DNA from: Collinsella ureilytica
GTDB taxonomy: Bacteria; Actinomycetota; Coriobacteriia; Coriobacteriales; Coriobacteriaceae
DNA length: 64,000 nucleotides
Assembly: GCF_019795105.1 (NCBI RefSeq)
Contig: NZ_JAIMFO010000009.1
Coordinates: 39,587-103,586 of the forward strand
Direction: 5' to 3'
Positions 27,247 through 37,083 of this stretch are shown piece by piece. The notes below the pieces were generated by a model. The model was not told the DNA's origin, made no database searches, and saw nothing but the letters and a program-made list of their open reading frames with translations. A program made the translations under genes and the position numbers. Each line of letters starts with the position of its first letter. The first letter of the stretch is position 1.

Positions 27247-29628
27247 GTGAATCTAGCATTCGTTTGCTTCTGGGCTGCTGCTTTGGCTCCGGCCGTCTTT
27301 TGTTTTAGCAGCCATCATTCACGTCATGAGAATCTGTCTCGCGAGAGTCGTATTGCACCCTCGCGTATAGCTTGGTCAGCCCTTTTGAGTGTCATGTCGC
27401 TTGGTCTTGCTGTCTTAGCGGGTGTTGGCATGGTTGAGTCTGAGCCCGTCTCGGCTCTTGTGAGCGCACTCGTACTTGCCGCTGTATCAGTTCTTGCTTT
27501 AATACCTCAGACGGTAGTAGCTCGCTTTTCTTTGAGTTCATCTCATCCGGCGCTCACGGGCTTCATCCTTTGTATGCTTGCTGCCGCATGTGGCGTGCTT
27601 GCCCTTGAGCTTCCCTCAAACCATGAGATTTGGTCGATGTATCTGCCACATCTTTTGCTAGAGTTCGGACTGGTAGCGGCAGCGCTTTTATTTTTAGTAA
27701 GCGCGTGTCGCGGGCACGGGCTGCCAGCGGCTCTCGCACTTTTGGTATTGGCAGGAGTTGGTCTGGCTCAGTTTTTTGTGATCACCTTCAAGTCGATGCC
27801 AATTCAGCCCGGCGATGTACTGGCGCTCTCTACAGCAGCCACCGTGGCGGGTAGCTATCACTATGTGTTGAGCCCCTTTTGCCTGTATGGCATTGCCTCT
27901 GCTGCAGTGGCAATCACGCTGCTCTCGTTCATACATCCCTTGGCTCAGCTGAGCCCGGTTGCCGCTTCGCAATCAGGTGTAGATGCAGAGGCGGACTCTT
28001 GGGAGTCGCAGTACTCCTCTGGCAGCTTGCAGGATGAGCCGACGGCTGCTGTTGCACCTTCGAGCACCCAGGAGAGCGAAGCACAGACTGCACATGCGGA
28101 AGCTCATCTGCATATCTCGGATGCCGCATCAAACACCGATGATCAGGATCGCTCAAAACCAGCTTCTGGACTTTTGCGCACACCACTTCCTCGTCGTACC
28201 TGGCTCGCTGCAGGTGCGCTTCTAGCAGCCCAACCCTTCATTAGCTATCGTGATCGCTTGGGTGTTGGCTTGCGCGCGTGGATGCCACTAGATAGCTATT
28301 ATCGACAGGGCTTTCTGCCGACCTTTATCTCGAGCGCTCAGCGCTTGGTACCCGCCAAACCAGCTGGCTATCGCCGAAGGTCAGCTGAAGATCTTCTTGA
28401 GCGCTATGCTCGCGTATACGATGAAAGCCCGGCACTCGGAGCTCACCCGGCTCGTGCTCGTGCAGCGACGCGCTTCCAAGAGCTTAAGCCTTCAGTGATC
28501 TGCATTATGAACGAGTCCTTCGCTGACCTTTCGATCTTTGATGGCCTGCGCTGCGGATATACGGGTCCGAAGCGCTTTCTTGATCTGCCTGATGCGCTCA
28601 TGTCTGGCGTGAGCTATATGAGTGCCTTTGGTGCTGGTACCTGCAATAGTGAGTTTGAGTTCCTCACGGGCAATACCATGGCATTTTTGGGAGCGGGTTC
28701 GTATCCGTATCTCAACTACAATCTCGCACCGGTTGAAAATCTTGCTCGTCACTTTAAGAATCAGGGCTATCGCACGGTTGCGATGCATCCCAATCATGGG
28801 AGCAATTGGAACCGGGTCAATGTCTTTGAAGACCTCGGCTTTGATTCATTCTTGACCATTAAAGATTTTCCCGGAGCTCCTGAGCTGTGTCATAAGGTGA
28901 CCGATGCAGCTACCTACGATGCCTGCCTCCGCGAGCTGGAGACCTCAAAGGATCCAGTCTTTATTCACGACGTAACCATGGAGGGGCACGCCGGCTACGA
29001 CACAGGCCTCGTTCCTCCAGAGCAGCGCGTGAACATTCGGCCGCAGGGCGTCGATTTTGACCATGTAACCTGGGCAGATGAGTATCTCGCTTTAAATGAA
29101 GATTCTGATAAAGCACTCGATTCGCTACTCGCTCGCCTGAAGCTGATGGAGCGCCCGGTAGTAGTGGTTATGTATGGGGATCATCAGCCCTTCTTTACTG
29201 ATGCTATGAATGACGCATATTTCCCCGGTGAGGATCCGGCAGTTCATGTGGAGCGCCTGTATCAAACGCGTTATCTTGTATGGGCAAATTTTGATTTGGA
29301 AGAAGCAGGTTTGCCCGAGTATCCGCGCGATCTCGATCTTGATATTAGTTCGCTCGGAGCCATGCTCATGCATCGAATTGGCGCTCCGATGAGCGAGTAT
29401 CAAAAGGCACGTCTTGCCCTGCGCGCTGAGCTGCCCGTTATCAATGTGGTGGGTCGCCAGGATGCCGATGGAACATGGCGATTGCCTGAGCAGGCTGGAT
29501 CTTCAGATGATGCACGACAAGACTATGAGTTCATGCAGCATCGAATCCTTTTTGATCATGGCGGTAAGGTACTAGCAACCCGGCATCAGGCTGAGGCAAA
29601 TCGCTTGGAAACGCACGAGGGCGCTTAA
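27247..29628 (+). CDS. LTA-synthase/phosphoglycerol-transferase-like membrane sulfatase-fold protein (paralogue 1)
   Basis: 793 residues. The N-terminal half has multiple membrane helices (about 1-250), then a Ser/Ala/Glu-rich cytoplasmic or linker segment (about 240-310), another hydrophobic segment, and an extracellular alkaline-phosphatase-fold domain (about 415-760). Metal and catalytic motifs: ICIMNESFADLS, nucleophile Thr near residue 465 in GAGTCNSEFEFLTG, HPNHGSNWNR, VTMEGHAGYD and VMYGDHQPFF. It transfers phosphoglycerol-like groups to envelope polymers in relatives. Start is GTG 27247 behind GAGGTC. A second paralogue lies at 41.5-43.8 kb. Exact polymer unknown. Confidence 0.85.
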   Translation: MNLAFVCFWAAALAPAVFCFSSHHSRHENLSRESRIAPSRIAWSALLSVMSLGLAVLAGVGMVESEPVSALVSALVLAAVSVLALIPQTVVARFSLSSSHPALTGFILCMLAAACGVLALELPSNHEIWSMYLPHLLLEFGLVAAALLFLVSACRGHGLPAALALLVLAGVGLAQFFVITFKSMPIQPGDVLALSTAATVAGSYHYVLSPFCLYGIASAAVAITLLSFIHPLAQLSPVAASQSGVDAEADSWESQYSSGSLQDEPTAAVAPSSTQESEAQTAHAEAHLHISDAASNTDDQDRSKPASGLLRTPLPRRTWLAAGALLAAQPFISYRDRLGVGLRAWMPLDSYYRQGFLPTFISSAQRLVPAKPAGYRRRSAEDLLERYARVYDESPALGAHPARARAATRFQELKPSVICIMNESFADLSIFDGLRCGYTGPKRFLDLPDALMSGVSYMSAFGAGTCNSEFEFLTGNTMAFLGAGSYPYLNYNLAPVENLARHFKNQGYRTVAMHPNHGSNWNRVNVFEDLGFDSFLTIKDFPGAPELCHKVTDAATYDACLRELETSKDPVFIHDVTMEGHAGYDTGLVPPEQRVNIRPQGVDFDHVTWADEYLALNEDSDKALDSLLARLKLMERPVVVVMYGDHQPFFTDAMNDAYFPGEDPAVHVERLYQTRYLVWANFDLEEAGLPEYPRDLDLDISSLGAMLMHRIGAPMSEYQKARLALRAELPVINVVGRQDADGTWRLPEQAGSSDDARQDYEFMQHRILFDHGGKVLATRHQAEANRLETHEGA

Positions 29629-29630
29629 AG

Positions 29631-31010
29631 CTAGAGCGTAAAATCGGCAAAGGGATCATGTGCAGGCTCGCTCGCGCCGAGCACATCGTTAGGCTCTGAG
29701 GCGCGAGACCCTGTGCTACCAGGATTGTTGCCAGTATCTGTGCTGCCGAGTGTTCTTTCGGGAGCTATAAAGCCAATGCGCGTCCCTTGCTCTTCCGGGC
29801 GATGAGCAATGAGCTCAGAAAAGCTTGCGTCTGGCGTTTGCCAGGCAATATCGAGCAGCTCAATAAAGTCACGAATCACCTCACGCGGAGTGAGATGAGT
29901 GGAGGCACCGACGCGCTCGAACTCCACCTTCAAAAAGGCGATAAGATCTTCTTCATCCGGCAGACGATCATAGCCAAAGTATCCTGCATGAATTTGAGAG
30001 AGCTTCTCAATGAGAACGAGGAGTTCTTCGTAGGTCAACGGATGCAGATGAATAATAGGTGCCAACATATCGCGCATGCCCTCTTGAGCAAAGCGCCCTG
30101 AGGTGAGACGGCTCCTGAGTGCCTCATAGGAAAAGACGCCACGTCGGCGGTCTTTAATCGCGGTTGGTGTGCCTCCTACAATGATGCCGAGGTGCTGTGC
30201 TCGCCCTTGGAGGGTGTCGTTATACATGGTAAGGAGCTTCTCGTAATTGTACTGGCGAGAAATTGCATGCGGGATCTTATAGAGGTTTACCAGCTCATCG
30301 ATGAGAACGACGAGTCCACGATAGCCTGCTGATACCAAGAGAGCAGCCAAGAGCTTGATATGGTCATACCAGGTTTCATCGGTAATGATTGAGGTCACGC
30401 CAAGATCGGCTCGAGCTTCTGAGCGTGTTCGATACTCACCTCTGAGCCAGCGAAGAATTGCCATTCGCTCCTCATCGTTGCCCTCCTTGACGCTTGCGCG
30501 GTAGCGCATGAGCATGCGCGTAAACTCAAAGCCACCGATCAGCTCAGTTAGGTTTTGTATGGAGGTAGCCGCCGCTGCGTCCTCGTCATATGCTTCAACC
30601 CAACGGTCAAGGAGTAAGGGGAGTGCTCCTCCTTCTGGCCGTGTACGAACGGAGAGATGCCCTACAAGTTCACGGTAGGTGGCCAGACCCTGACCTTGGC
30701 CTCCTTGGAGTCGACGCTCAGGGGAGAGGTCGGCATCGGCTACAGCAAAACCTTCTCCCATGGCGTGGGTGCGGATGGTTTGGAGCAAAAAGCTCTTACC
30801 AGCTCCATACCGCCCTGAAATAAATCGAAAACTTGCTCCACCAGAGCCAATAAGATCAAGGTCTGCCAAGAGTGCGCGAATTTCAAGTTCGCGTCCAACG
30901 GTGATATATGGCAGGCCAATACGGGGCACCACGCCGGCTTTGAGTGAATTGAGAATTGTTGCGGCAATACGCTTGGGTACGCGGGGGATGTCGGTGTTAT
31001 GAGATGCCAT
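29631..31010 (-). CDS. BrxD-like P-loop ATPase (DUF2791 family)
   Basis: 459 residues from ATG 31010, overlapping the end of the TerB-N gene by 14 bases. Walker A SGRYGAGKSFLLQTI is near residue 65, Walker B-like LVVLIDELVNLYK near 233. The family blocks IGLPYITVGRELEI, GGTPTAIKDRRRGVFSYEAL, LRSRLTSGRFA and HLTPREVIRDFIELLDI are characteristic of ATP-binding proteins found in BREX type 2 (BrxD) and in TerB-N modules. The Ser/Gly-rich C-terminus is poorly conserved. It acts in the cytoplasm; by context it would work with the TerB-N protein and the Lhr-type helicase at 22.2-24.8 kb. A role in defence or DNA stress is inferred. Confidence 0.82.
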   Translation of the reverse strand: MASHNTDIPRVPKRIAATILNSLKAGVVPRIGLPYITVGRELEIRALLADLDLIGSGGASFRFISGRYGAGKSFLLQTIRTHAMGEGFAVADADLSPERRLQGGQGQGLATYRELVGHLSVRTRPEGGALPLLLDRWVEAYDEDAAAATSIQNLTELIGGFEFTRMLMRYRASVKEGNDEERMAILRWLRGEYRTRSEARADLGVTSIITDETWYDHIKLLAALLVSAGYRGLVVLIDELVNLYKIPHAISRQYNYEKLLTMYNDTLQGRAQHLGIIVGGTPTAIKDRRRGVFSYEALRSRLTSGRFAQEGMRDMLAPIIHLHPLTYEELLVLIEKLSQIHAGYFGYDRLPDEEDLIAFLKVEFERVGASTHLTPREVIRDFIELLDIAWQTPDASFSELIAHRPEEQGTRIGFIAPERTLGSTDTGNNPGSTGSRASEPNDVLGASEPAHDPFADFTL

Positions 31011-32832
31011 CACGTATGATCCTTTCCAACTCTTCACGATATTCATCTACGACTACCGGTCCTGTTGCGCCATATTCAAGCGCGGTATCTCCAAGCAGGT
31101 CAAAGAGGGCTTCATTTATACAATCAACCATAAGATCTTCTGAGCGCCCACTGCTGGCACAGATGGCCTTGGTTTGATCGATATCGTGTGCAAGTAGGGC
31201 TGCAAGATAGACAAGCCACGCTGTGCTCTGCTCATCTTGCGCCTCGGTAGGAGCTTCTTTGTTAGAGCAAATCGGTAGCACGTCAAGCTGCTCAGCTGTG
31301 GCAGGAGCGTTTTGATGCTCATGTGTGCGGGCATGATGTGCACCGCTGGGCTTTTCGCTCTTCGGCGTATCAATTTGGGTGCCATGAAGAGGGGCGCTCT
31401 GAGATTCACGCTCCACAGATGACTGCATGACATGCCTCGTTTTGATACGTGCACATCTGCCGGATGTGCTTTGCGCCTGAGCTTGGGCGCTTGACATACG
31501 TGGGTTTTCAAAAGCAGGAGCCTGCTCTCGTTCTTCATCGGTGAGCAGAGATTCACGGGTTTTTTCAGCTGCTTGCCTGATACCAGAGAGCTTGGAGCGA
31601 TCAAATACCGGGCGTGCATGAATGAGCTCTACACGATCATCAATCGCTTCGTCAATGAATCGTTGCATATAGATGGGTGTATTGAACCAGCGCGGCATCG
31701 ATGGGAGGTCAAGCGCATCTCGAAAACTATTGTCAATAGGATTAAGAAGAGCGGCAAGCCGGTCGTTCGGAAGGTCTGCATCAAGCATACCCGTGAAGAA
31801 CCAGTCTCCATCTTTACACTCAAGGCGAGTGAGCTCGCCAAATTCTGCAATACAGTCTTTGTGCCGAACGTTCTCATACAAAGGAAGGCGCATAAAGATG
31901 GGATAGGCATAGGTCGTCTGCGTGCCAAATAACGATTCAATCAAGCCAACTTTTCGTCTATCGCGGTAATGACAAGCAAGACGGATCCATACCATAGCTA
32001 CGACCCACGCCAGATCCTCAACGTAAGGGGCCATATCGTTTCCCTGGCCGATGGCTATGGGTACCAAGGCATTCAGTGAGTCGAGCAGCGCTTGTGCTTG
32101 CTCAGGGCTGATATGAATATCTGGGGCGCGTTTGGTGCGCCGCTTAGGTGGAAGAGCAGCAAGTGCCTCATCAGTAAAGCGCATGACGTTGATAAGGTGT
32201 TTGTCATACATAGCCTGTGCAGGTTGTGTAACGAGGTCAAGATCAAGGTCATGGTAGACCACATAATCGACGAGCCAGATATGCAAGAGTTCAAGATCAT
32301 CGTTCCAGAGGCGCATGGCATCAGCGAGCTGCAAACACGTGCGATACATGGTTGCAAGCAAACGGTAGCCCTCCCACGGATCGGATACTCCTGCCCCGCA
32401 GAGGATCTCGGCAAAATAGAGATAGATAAACTTAAAATTTACCGGCTGAATCTCGCCTTTGCGTACCTGTGTTCTCCAATACAGATAGCTCCTCAGCTGC
32501 CGATCATTTAAATCTACGTAATACGGTAGGTCACCGTGATAGAGGCAATAGTTTTCTTCATGCTCTTCCCAGTCTGCGAGGAAATGAGCCTGCTCATAAA
32601 AGAGCTCTTCAGGAGAGATGCGAAATTTGTGCCCGTATTCATCCGTCTTCCAGGAAGAGATGTTTCTGAACTGACGCAAGCGCGCTTTTGCTGACTTGGA
32701 TAATTGGGTGCCCGTCATAATCAAAGGCTCTTCTCGATGAACCTCGTCTGACCATCGGGAAAGCTTGCGACCAGATGAACTGTCCAGAATTTCATCAATG
32801 AGGGCAAGAACATCAATATTGCGGTTGTTCAT
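30997..32832 (-). CDS. TerB-N / TerB-C domain protein
   Basis: 611 residues from ATG 32832, with AAGGGGG upstream; the frame stays open to 32922 but without a ribosome site. The N-terminal ~330 residues fit the TerB-N domain: FYEQAHFLADWEEHEE, LRSYLYWRTQVRKGEIQPVN, FIYLYFAEILCG and LLHIWLVDYVVYHDL. The middle holds a TerB-C-like region (LFGTQTTYAYPIFMRLPLYEN, DLPSMPRWFNTPIYMQRFID); after a variable linker (about 440-540) comes a short helical end. In known genomes this protein is the signature of a small operon with a BrxD-like ATPase and an SF2 helicase. It is translationally coupled to the ATPase here. Biochemical role unknown. Confidence 0.78.
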   Translation of the reverse strand: MNNRNIDVLALIDEILDSSSGRKLSRWSDEVHREEPLIMTGTQLSKSAKARLRQFRNISSWKTDEYGHKFRISPEELFYEQAHFLADWEEHEENYCLYHGDLPYYVDLNDRQLRSYLYWRTQVRKGEIQPVNFKFIYLYFAEILCGAGVSDPWEGYRLLATMYRTCLQLADAMRLWNDDLELLHIWLVDYVVYHDLDLDLVTQPAQAMYDKHLINVMRFTDEALAALPPKRRTKRAPDIHISPEQAQALLDSLNALVPIAIGQGNDMAPYVEDLAWVVAMVWIRLACHYRDRRKVGLIESLFGTQTTYAYPIFMRLPLYENVRHKDCIAEFGELTRLECKDGDWFFTGMLDADLPNDRLAALLNPIDNSFRDALDLPSMPRWFNTPIYMQRFIDEAIDDRVELIHARPVFDRSKLSGIRQAAEKTRESLLTDEEREQAPAFENPRMSSAQAQAQSTSGRCARIKTRHVMQSSVERESQSAPLHGTQIDTPKSEKPSGAHHARTHEHQNAPATAEQLDVLPICSNKEAPTEAQDEQSTAWLVYLAALLAHDIDQTKAICASSGRSEDLMVDCINEALFDLLGDTALEYGATGPVVVDEYREELERIIRDGIS

Positions 32833-33086
32833 CCAAGCCCCCTTCGGACATTGATTCGGCTGAAAAGCTGAGGCAGCCTGTAAGGAGCAGTATACCAGCA
32901 AAGCAAACAAACGTTCGCTCAACTGGCACGCAATGCGCGTTTGAAATGTTTTGGTGAGCCTCTGTGAAATGGTGTCACGAGATGCAAGGGACGGAGCTCA
33001 AACGGTGGGGTCGCTCGCGTGGAGTTCAGAAGAAGGGACGGTATGCGCTTCTCGTCTTGCGTGAGATGGGGCAAAATACATGGGCT

Positions 33087-33704
33087 ATGGTCACTATTTT
33101 TCTCATAGGCTCGATTGCGTCGGGCAAGTCTTTGGCTGCTCGTGCCTTTGAGCGCTTTGGTGCGTACCGGATAGACTTGGATGAGCTGGCTAAGTCCTTG
33201 TATGAGCCAGGCTCAGATCTGGTGCACGCACTTGCAGATGAGTTTGGATCTGAGGTGCTCGAAAAGGACGGTAGCATCAATCGCCCAGCCTTAGCGCGCC
33301 TTGCTTTTGCGACCCCTGTTCAGGCAGCGCAACTGTCTGCTTTAGTGCTTCCGCCGTTGCAGAAAAAACTTGCCGCAGAGCTCGCCCGTGTAGCTGCTCA
33401 GGCGCGTTATAGCTGTATCGTGGTGGAGATGTCGGTTCTTCTTGGCTATGAAGCCTTGCTTGCCCAAGCCGATCGGGTTGTTGGCGTTACCGCCCCTTAC
33501 GCGCTCCGGCGCACCCGCGCGTCTGCGCGTGGTATGGATCCGGCAGAGTTTGATCGCAGAAATGCCTTGCAGGCAGATGATGAGACACTGCGTCGATTCG
33601 CAGACCGTATGATTGCTAATGAGGATGGGGAGGTGGATCTTGTCAAGAGCGTCAAGGACATCCTCAGAGCGTCCAAGATCGAGGCGGCAGATGGATCGCA
33701 CTAA
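33087..33704 (+). CDS. coaE: Dephospho-CoA kinase
   Basis: 206 residues from ATG 33087, chosen because the P-loop (FLIGSIASGKS, residues 5-15) sits at the N-terminus as in the family; the frame is open to 32964 but the extension is unlike CoaE. Other CoaE features: YRIDLDELAKSLYEPG (D-x-D-E in the usual IDAD position), INRPALARLAFA, VVEMSVLLGYE (matching the PLL region) and RRNALQADDETLRRFADRMIANE. It phosphorylates dephospho-CoA, the last CoA step. No clear ribosome site is visible. The following transglycosylase gene overlaps its 3' end by 14 bases. Confidence 0.82.
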   Translation: MVTIFLIGSIASGKSLAARAFERFGAYRIDLDELAKSLYEPGSDLVHALADEFGSEVLEKDGSINRPALARLAFATPVQAAQLSALVLPPLQKKLAAELARVAAQARYSCIVVEMSVLLGYEALLAQADRVVGVTAPYALRRTRASARGMDPAEFDRRNALQADDETLRRFADRMIANEDGEVDLVKSVKDILRASKIEAADGSH

Positions 33705-34287
33705 GATCCGTCGTCCTCGTCTTTTTACCTGGTATCGCGTGCTTCCGCTTGCAGCGGTTCTGATTATGGGTCTCGTGGCGTTTTGCTATTCATTTGCACC
33801 GGGTCTTCTCTTCAAGTCGCTCTACCCCTTTTCCTATGAGGAGGAAATTGTAGCGTCAGCAACGCGGCATGGAGTTGATCCGTATTTGGTTGCAGCAGTG
33901 ATTCGCACTGAGTCAAGCTGGGATGCTTCGGCTGTATCTTCAAAGGGTGCATGTGGCCTCATGCAGCTCATGCCCGAAACTGCCAGTGATATGGTGGCTA
34001 AGGGCTTTGTTGATGGCGAGGCATATGATGCTTCGAACTTGACTGATCCTGCAACAAATATTGAGTTTGGCTGTGCGTACCTCTCGTATCTGATCACCTA
34101 TTTTAAGGGAGAGACTGATCGCGCAATTGCTGCGTACAACGCCGGTATGGGCAATGTTGATCAGTGGCTTGGTGAGCATACCGTTTTACATAACGCCATT
34201 ACCTTTCCAGAAACGCAAACCTATCTTGCGCGGGTTAATAATGCGCGCGAACGATACCGCCAGATCTATCCCAATGCCTTTGTATGA
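33691..34287 (+). CDS. Lytic transglycosylase, SLT domain, membrane-anchored
   Basis: 198 residues from ATG 33691 (GAGGCGG upstream, inside coaE). One membrane helix (about 12-32, VLPLAAVLIMGLVAFCYSF), then a goose-lysozyme-type SLT domain: VDPYLVAAVIRTESSWDASA with catalytic Glu near residue 74, SKGACGLMQLMPETA, NIEFGCAYLSYL and AIAAYNAGMGNVDQWL. It cleaves peptidoglycan glycan strands to anhydro-muropeptides outside the membrane. Short relatives of this layout are common in Firmicutes and Coriobacteriia. Confidence 0.9.
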   Translation: MDRTKIRRPRLFTWYRVLPLAAVLIMGLVAFCYSFAPGLLFKSLYPFSYEEEIVASATRHGVDPYLVAAVIRTESSWDASAVSSKGACGLMQLMPETASDMVAKGFVDGEAYDASNLTDPATNIEFGCAYLSYLITYFKGETDRAIAAYNAGMGNVDQWLGEHTVLHNAITFPETQTYLARVNNARERYRQIYPNAFV

Positions 34288-34310
34288 TGTGCTTTGACTG
34301 CACACGTCGC

Positions 34311-34565
34311 GCCAACTTCATGCAGTAGCGTGTGCCCTTCTTCTTCACGTGTGTTTTCGCATGAACTGCTTCACAAGAGCCGCTTCGCAGGTTGAGGCTC
34401 GCCAACTTCGTGTGGGGGCGTCGGCATCTCTTCTTCACACGCATCTTCGTATGAGGTGTTTCGCAGGTTGAGGCTCGCCAACTTCATGCAGTGGCGTTTG
34501 AGTCTCTTCGTAAGTGTCATCTCGCATGGGCTGCTTCATAAGAGCCGCTTCGCGTCTTGAGGCTC
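34311..34565. repeat. Three degenerate ~90-bp tandem repeats between transglycosylase and uvrB
   Basis: Copies 34311-34400, 34401-34476 and 34477-34565 each begin GCCAACTTC and end TTGAGGCTC. Copy 2 lacks an internal ~14-base block. The rest of the 34288-34715 gap has a small hairpin (GAGCCG...CGGCTC near 34580) and the uvrB leader. Confidence 0.8.
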
Positions 34566-34715
34566 GCCTTATGCGCAGCGAGCCGAACACGCGGCTCATT
34601 CTGTGCTTTTTGCTTTGCCTTGAGAACGGGTAGGATGAAGGCCAATAAGGTGATGAGTACGGTGCATGAGGGCGGCTAGGAAATCTACCTTCTGTGCTAA
34701 AAGGAGAATACGCGC

Positions 34716-36953
34716 GTGGCGAAACATAGAACGGCGGAGGTTGAGATGGAAGCAGGTTCGAGCATGGCTCGTGTTGGTGGAGAGCTTCGCCGTTTTGGTC
34801 AGTCGACAGGCGATGCCCAGTTTGAAGTGAGCTCTCCATTTGCCCCGGCAGGAGACCAGCCGGAAGCCATAGCGTCTTTGGTAGAAGGTGTGCAATCGGG
34901 AGATCGCTACCAGGTCTTGTTAGGTGTTACGGGTTCTGGCAAGACGTTTACGATGGCAAAAACTATTGAGGCTCTCGGCAAACCAGCTCTGGTTATGGCG
35001 CCAAATAAAACCTTGGCAGCGCAGCTTGCCAGTGAGCTTAAGGAATTCTTTCCTCATAATGCCGTGGTCTATTTTGTGTCGTACTACGACTATTATCAGC
35101 CTGAAGCCTATGTTCCTCAGTCAGATACCTTTATCGAAAAGGATGCTTCGATTAACGAAGAGGTAGAAATGCTTCGCCATCAGGCAACGGCAAGTTTGCT
35201 CTCACGCCGCGATGTCATTGTGGTGGCCTCCGTTTCTTGCATCTATGGCATTGGTAGCCCAGAAGACTATGCAGGCTTAGCTCCAAACGTAGACAAAAAA
35301 GTTCCACTTGAGCGCGACGACTTTATCCATTCGCTGATTGATATCCAATATGATCGCAATGACTATGAGCTTGCGCGGGGTACCTTCCGGGTACGCGGCG
35401 ATGTGGTGGACGTCTTTCCTCCCTATGCTGAACACCCTTTGCGGTTTGAGTTTTTTGGCGATGAGGTTGAGCTGATTGCTGAGATCGATGAGGTTACCGG
35501 CGAGATCTTACGCGAATATGATGCGGTGCCGGTTTGGCCTGCATCTCACTATGTAACAGAGAAGCCCAAGGTTACCGCCGCCTTGAAGACCATTCGAGAT
35601 GAGCTGGAGAGCCGAGTAGCAGAGCTTCGCGCTGCGGATAAGCTGCTGGAAGCCCAGCGCCTGCAGCAAAGAACCGAGTATGACCTTGAGCTGTTGGAAA
35701 CCATGGGTTTTTGCACCGGTATTGAAAATTACTCGCGCCATCTGGATGGCCGTCGTCCAGGTGAGCCTCCGTTTACTCTCATTGACTATTTCCCCGAAGA
35801 CATGCTCTGCATTATTGATGAGAGCCATGTAACCGTGCCTCAGATTCGTGGCATGCATGAGGGTGATCGCTCGCGCAAAGTAACCTTAGTTGAGCATGGC
35901 TTTCGCCTGCCTTCTGCCCTCGATAACCGCCCGCTGCGTTTTGATGAGTTTGAGGCGCGCATACCACAGTTCATCTATGTTTCTGCAACGCCGGGAGACT
36001 ATGAGCTTCGGGTTTCTCAAAATGATGTGGAGCAGATCATTCGCCCCACAGGGCTGCTTGATCCACAGATTGATGTGCGCCCTGTGCGTGGGCAGATTGA
36101 TGATTTATTAGATGAGGTTCGTGAGCGCGCAGCTCGCGGTGAGCGTGTACTGATTACCACATTGACCAAGCGGATGGCCGAAGATTTAACCGATCATATG
36201 CTCGACGCTGGCATTAAAGTGAACTATATGCACTCAGATACGGCGACGCTGGATCGCGTTGAGATTCTGCGTGATCTGCGCCAGGGAAAGATTGATGTGC
36301 TGGTGGGCATTAATTTGCTTCGTGAGGGGCTTGACCTGCCTGAGGTATCGCTTGTCGCTATTCTTGATGCAGATAAAGAAGGCTTTTTACGCAACCGCCG
36401 TTCGCTCATTCAGACCATTGGTCGTGCCGCTCGTAATGCAGATGGGCACGTCATTATGTATGCCGACACTATTACCGATTCTATGCGCCAAGCAATCGAT
36501 GAAACAAAGCGCCGCCGTACTATCCAGGCTGCCTTTAACGAGAAGCATGGCATTGTGCCCAAAACAGTTCATAAGGCCGTGAAAGATATTTCAAGTTTCA
36601 TTGCTGAGGCGGTCGAGAACGTGGGTTCAAAGGATCGTGTGGATGGTGTGTTTTTGAGTCCGGCAAAAGAGGGCGATCAGAGCAGGTCAGATTGGGCTGA
36701 CTTTGATATTGTAGCGATTCCAGATGAGGCTTTACCCGAAGTGATTGCGTCTTTAGAAGCTGGGATGCGTGCGAGTGCCGAGGCGATGGATTTTGAGCAC
36801 GCGGCTCACCAACGCGACCTATTGGTACAGCTCAAGGCACGACTCGAAGGTGGCAGTGAACGAGAGATCATTGATGCATTAAAGCAGGATGCTCGCAAGG
36901 GCTCCGTTTTTGCAGGACAGCGCAAGCGGCGCGGATTTACGCCACGCATGTAA
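34716..36953 (+). CDS. uvrB: Excinuclease ABC subunit B
   Basis: 745 residues. GTG start with AAGGAG nine bases upstream. Helicase-fold damage-recognition subunit of nucleotide excision repair: Walker [13 protein letters not shown] (about residue 68), beta-hairpin [12 protein letters not shown] (about 122), [24 protein letters not shown] (DESH box), [39 protein letters not shown], and the C-terminal UVR motif ([20 protein letters not shown]) that contacts UvrC. The 25-residue N-terminal extension before [10 protein letters not shown] is weakly conserved. uvrA is 7 kb downstream, not in the same operon. Confidence 0.96.
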   Translation: MAKHRTAEVEMEAGSSMARVGGELRRFGQSTGDAQFEVSSPFAPAGDQPEAIASLVEGVQSGDRYQVLLGVTGSGKTFTMAKTIEALGKPALVMAPNKTLAAQLASELKEFFPHNAVVYFVSYYDYYQPEAYVPQSDTFIEKDASINEEVEMLRHQATASLLSRRDVIVVASVSCIYGIGSPEDYAGLAPNVDKKVPLERDDFIHSLIDIQYDRNDYELARGTFRVRGDVVDVFPPYAEHPLRFEFFGDEVELIAEIDEVTGEILREYDAVPVWPASHYVTEKPKVTAALKTIRDELESRVAELRAADKLLEAQRLQQRTEYDLELLETMGFCTGIENYSRHLDGRRPGEPPFTLIDYFPEDMLCIIDESHVTVPQIRGMHEGDRSRKVTLVEHGFRLPSALDNRPLRFDEFEARIPQFIYVSATPGDYELRVSQNDVEQIIRPTGLLDPQIDVRPVRGQIDDLLDEVRERAARGERVLITTLTKRMAEDLTDHMLDAGIKVNYMHSDTATLDRVEILRDLRQGKIDVLVGINLLREGLDLPEVSLVAILDADKEGFLRNRRSLIQTIGRAARNADGHVIMYADTITDSMRQAIDETKRRRTIQAAFNEKHGIVPKTVHKAVKDISSFIAEAVENVGSKDRVDGVFLSPAKEGDQSRSDWADFDIVAIPDEALPEVIASLEAGMRASAEAMDFEHAAHQRDLLVQLKARLEGGSEREIIDALKQDARKGSVFAGQRKRRGFTPRM

Positions 36954-37019
36954 GGTTCAAGCACGGATGCCTTCACATATGAGCGTGGTCGACGCTCGTA
37001 TGCTACCTCCACGATCATA

Positions 37020-37025
37020 TATAAT
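37020..37025 (+). promoter_or_regulatory. -10 element before the LPKTG surface protein
   Basis: Perfect TATAAT about 60 bases before the ATG at 37084. No good -35 box. A small perfect palindrome GAGCGT-N5-ACGCTC lies just upstream (about 36981-36997). Confidence 0.4.
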
Positions 37026-37083
37026 GCTGCTACTGCGAGAGGGATGATTCATCCCGCAGCTTGATTGAGGAGGTTCCTTTCGT

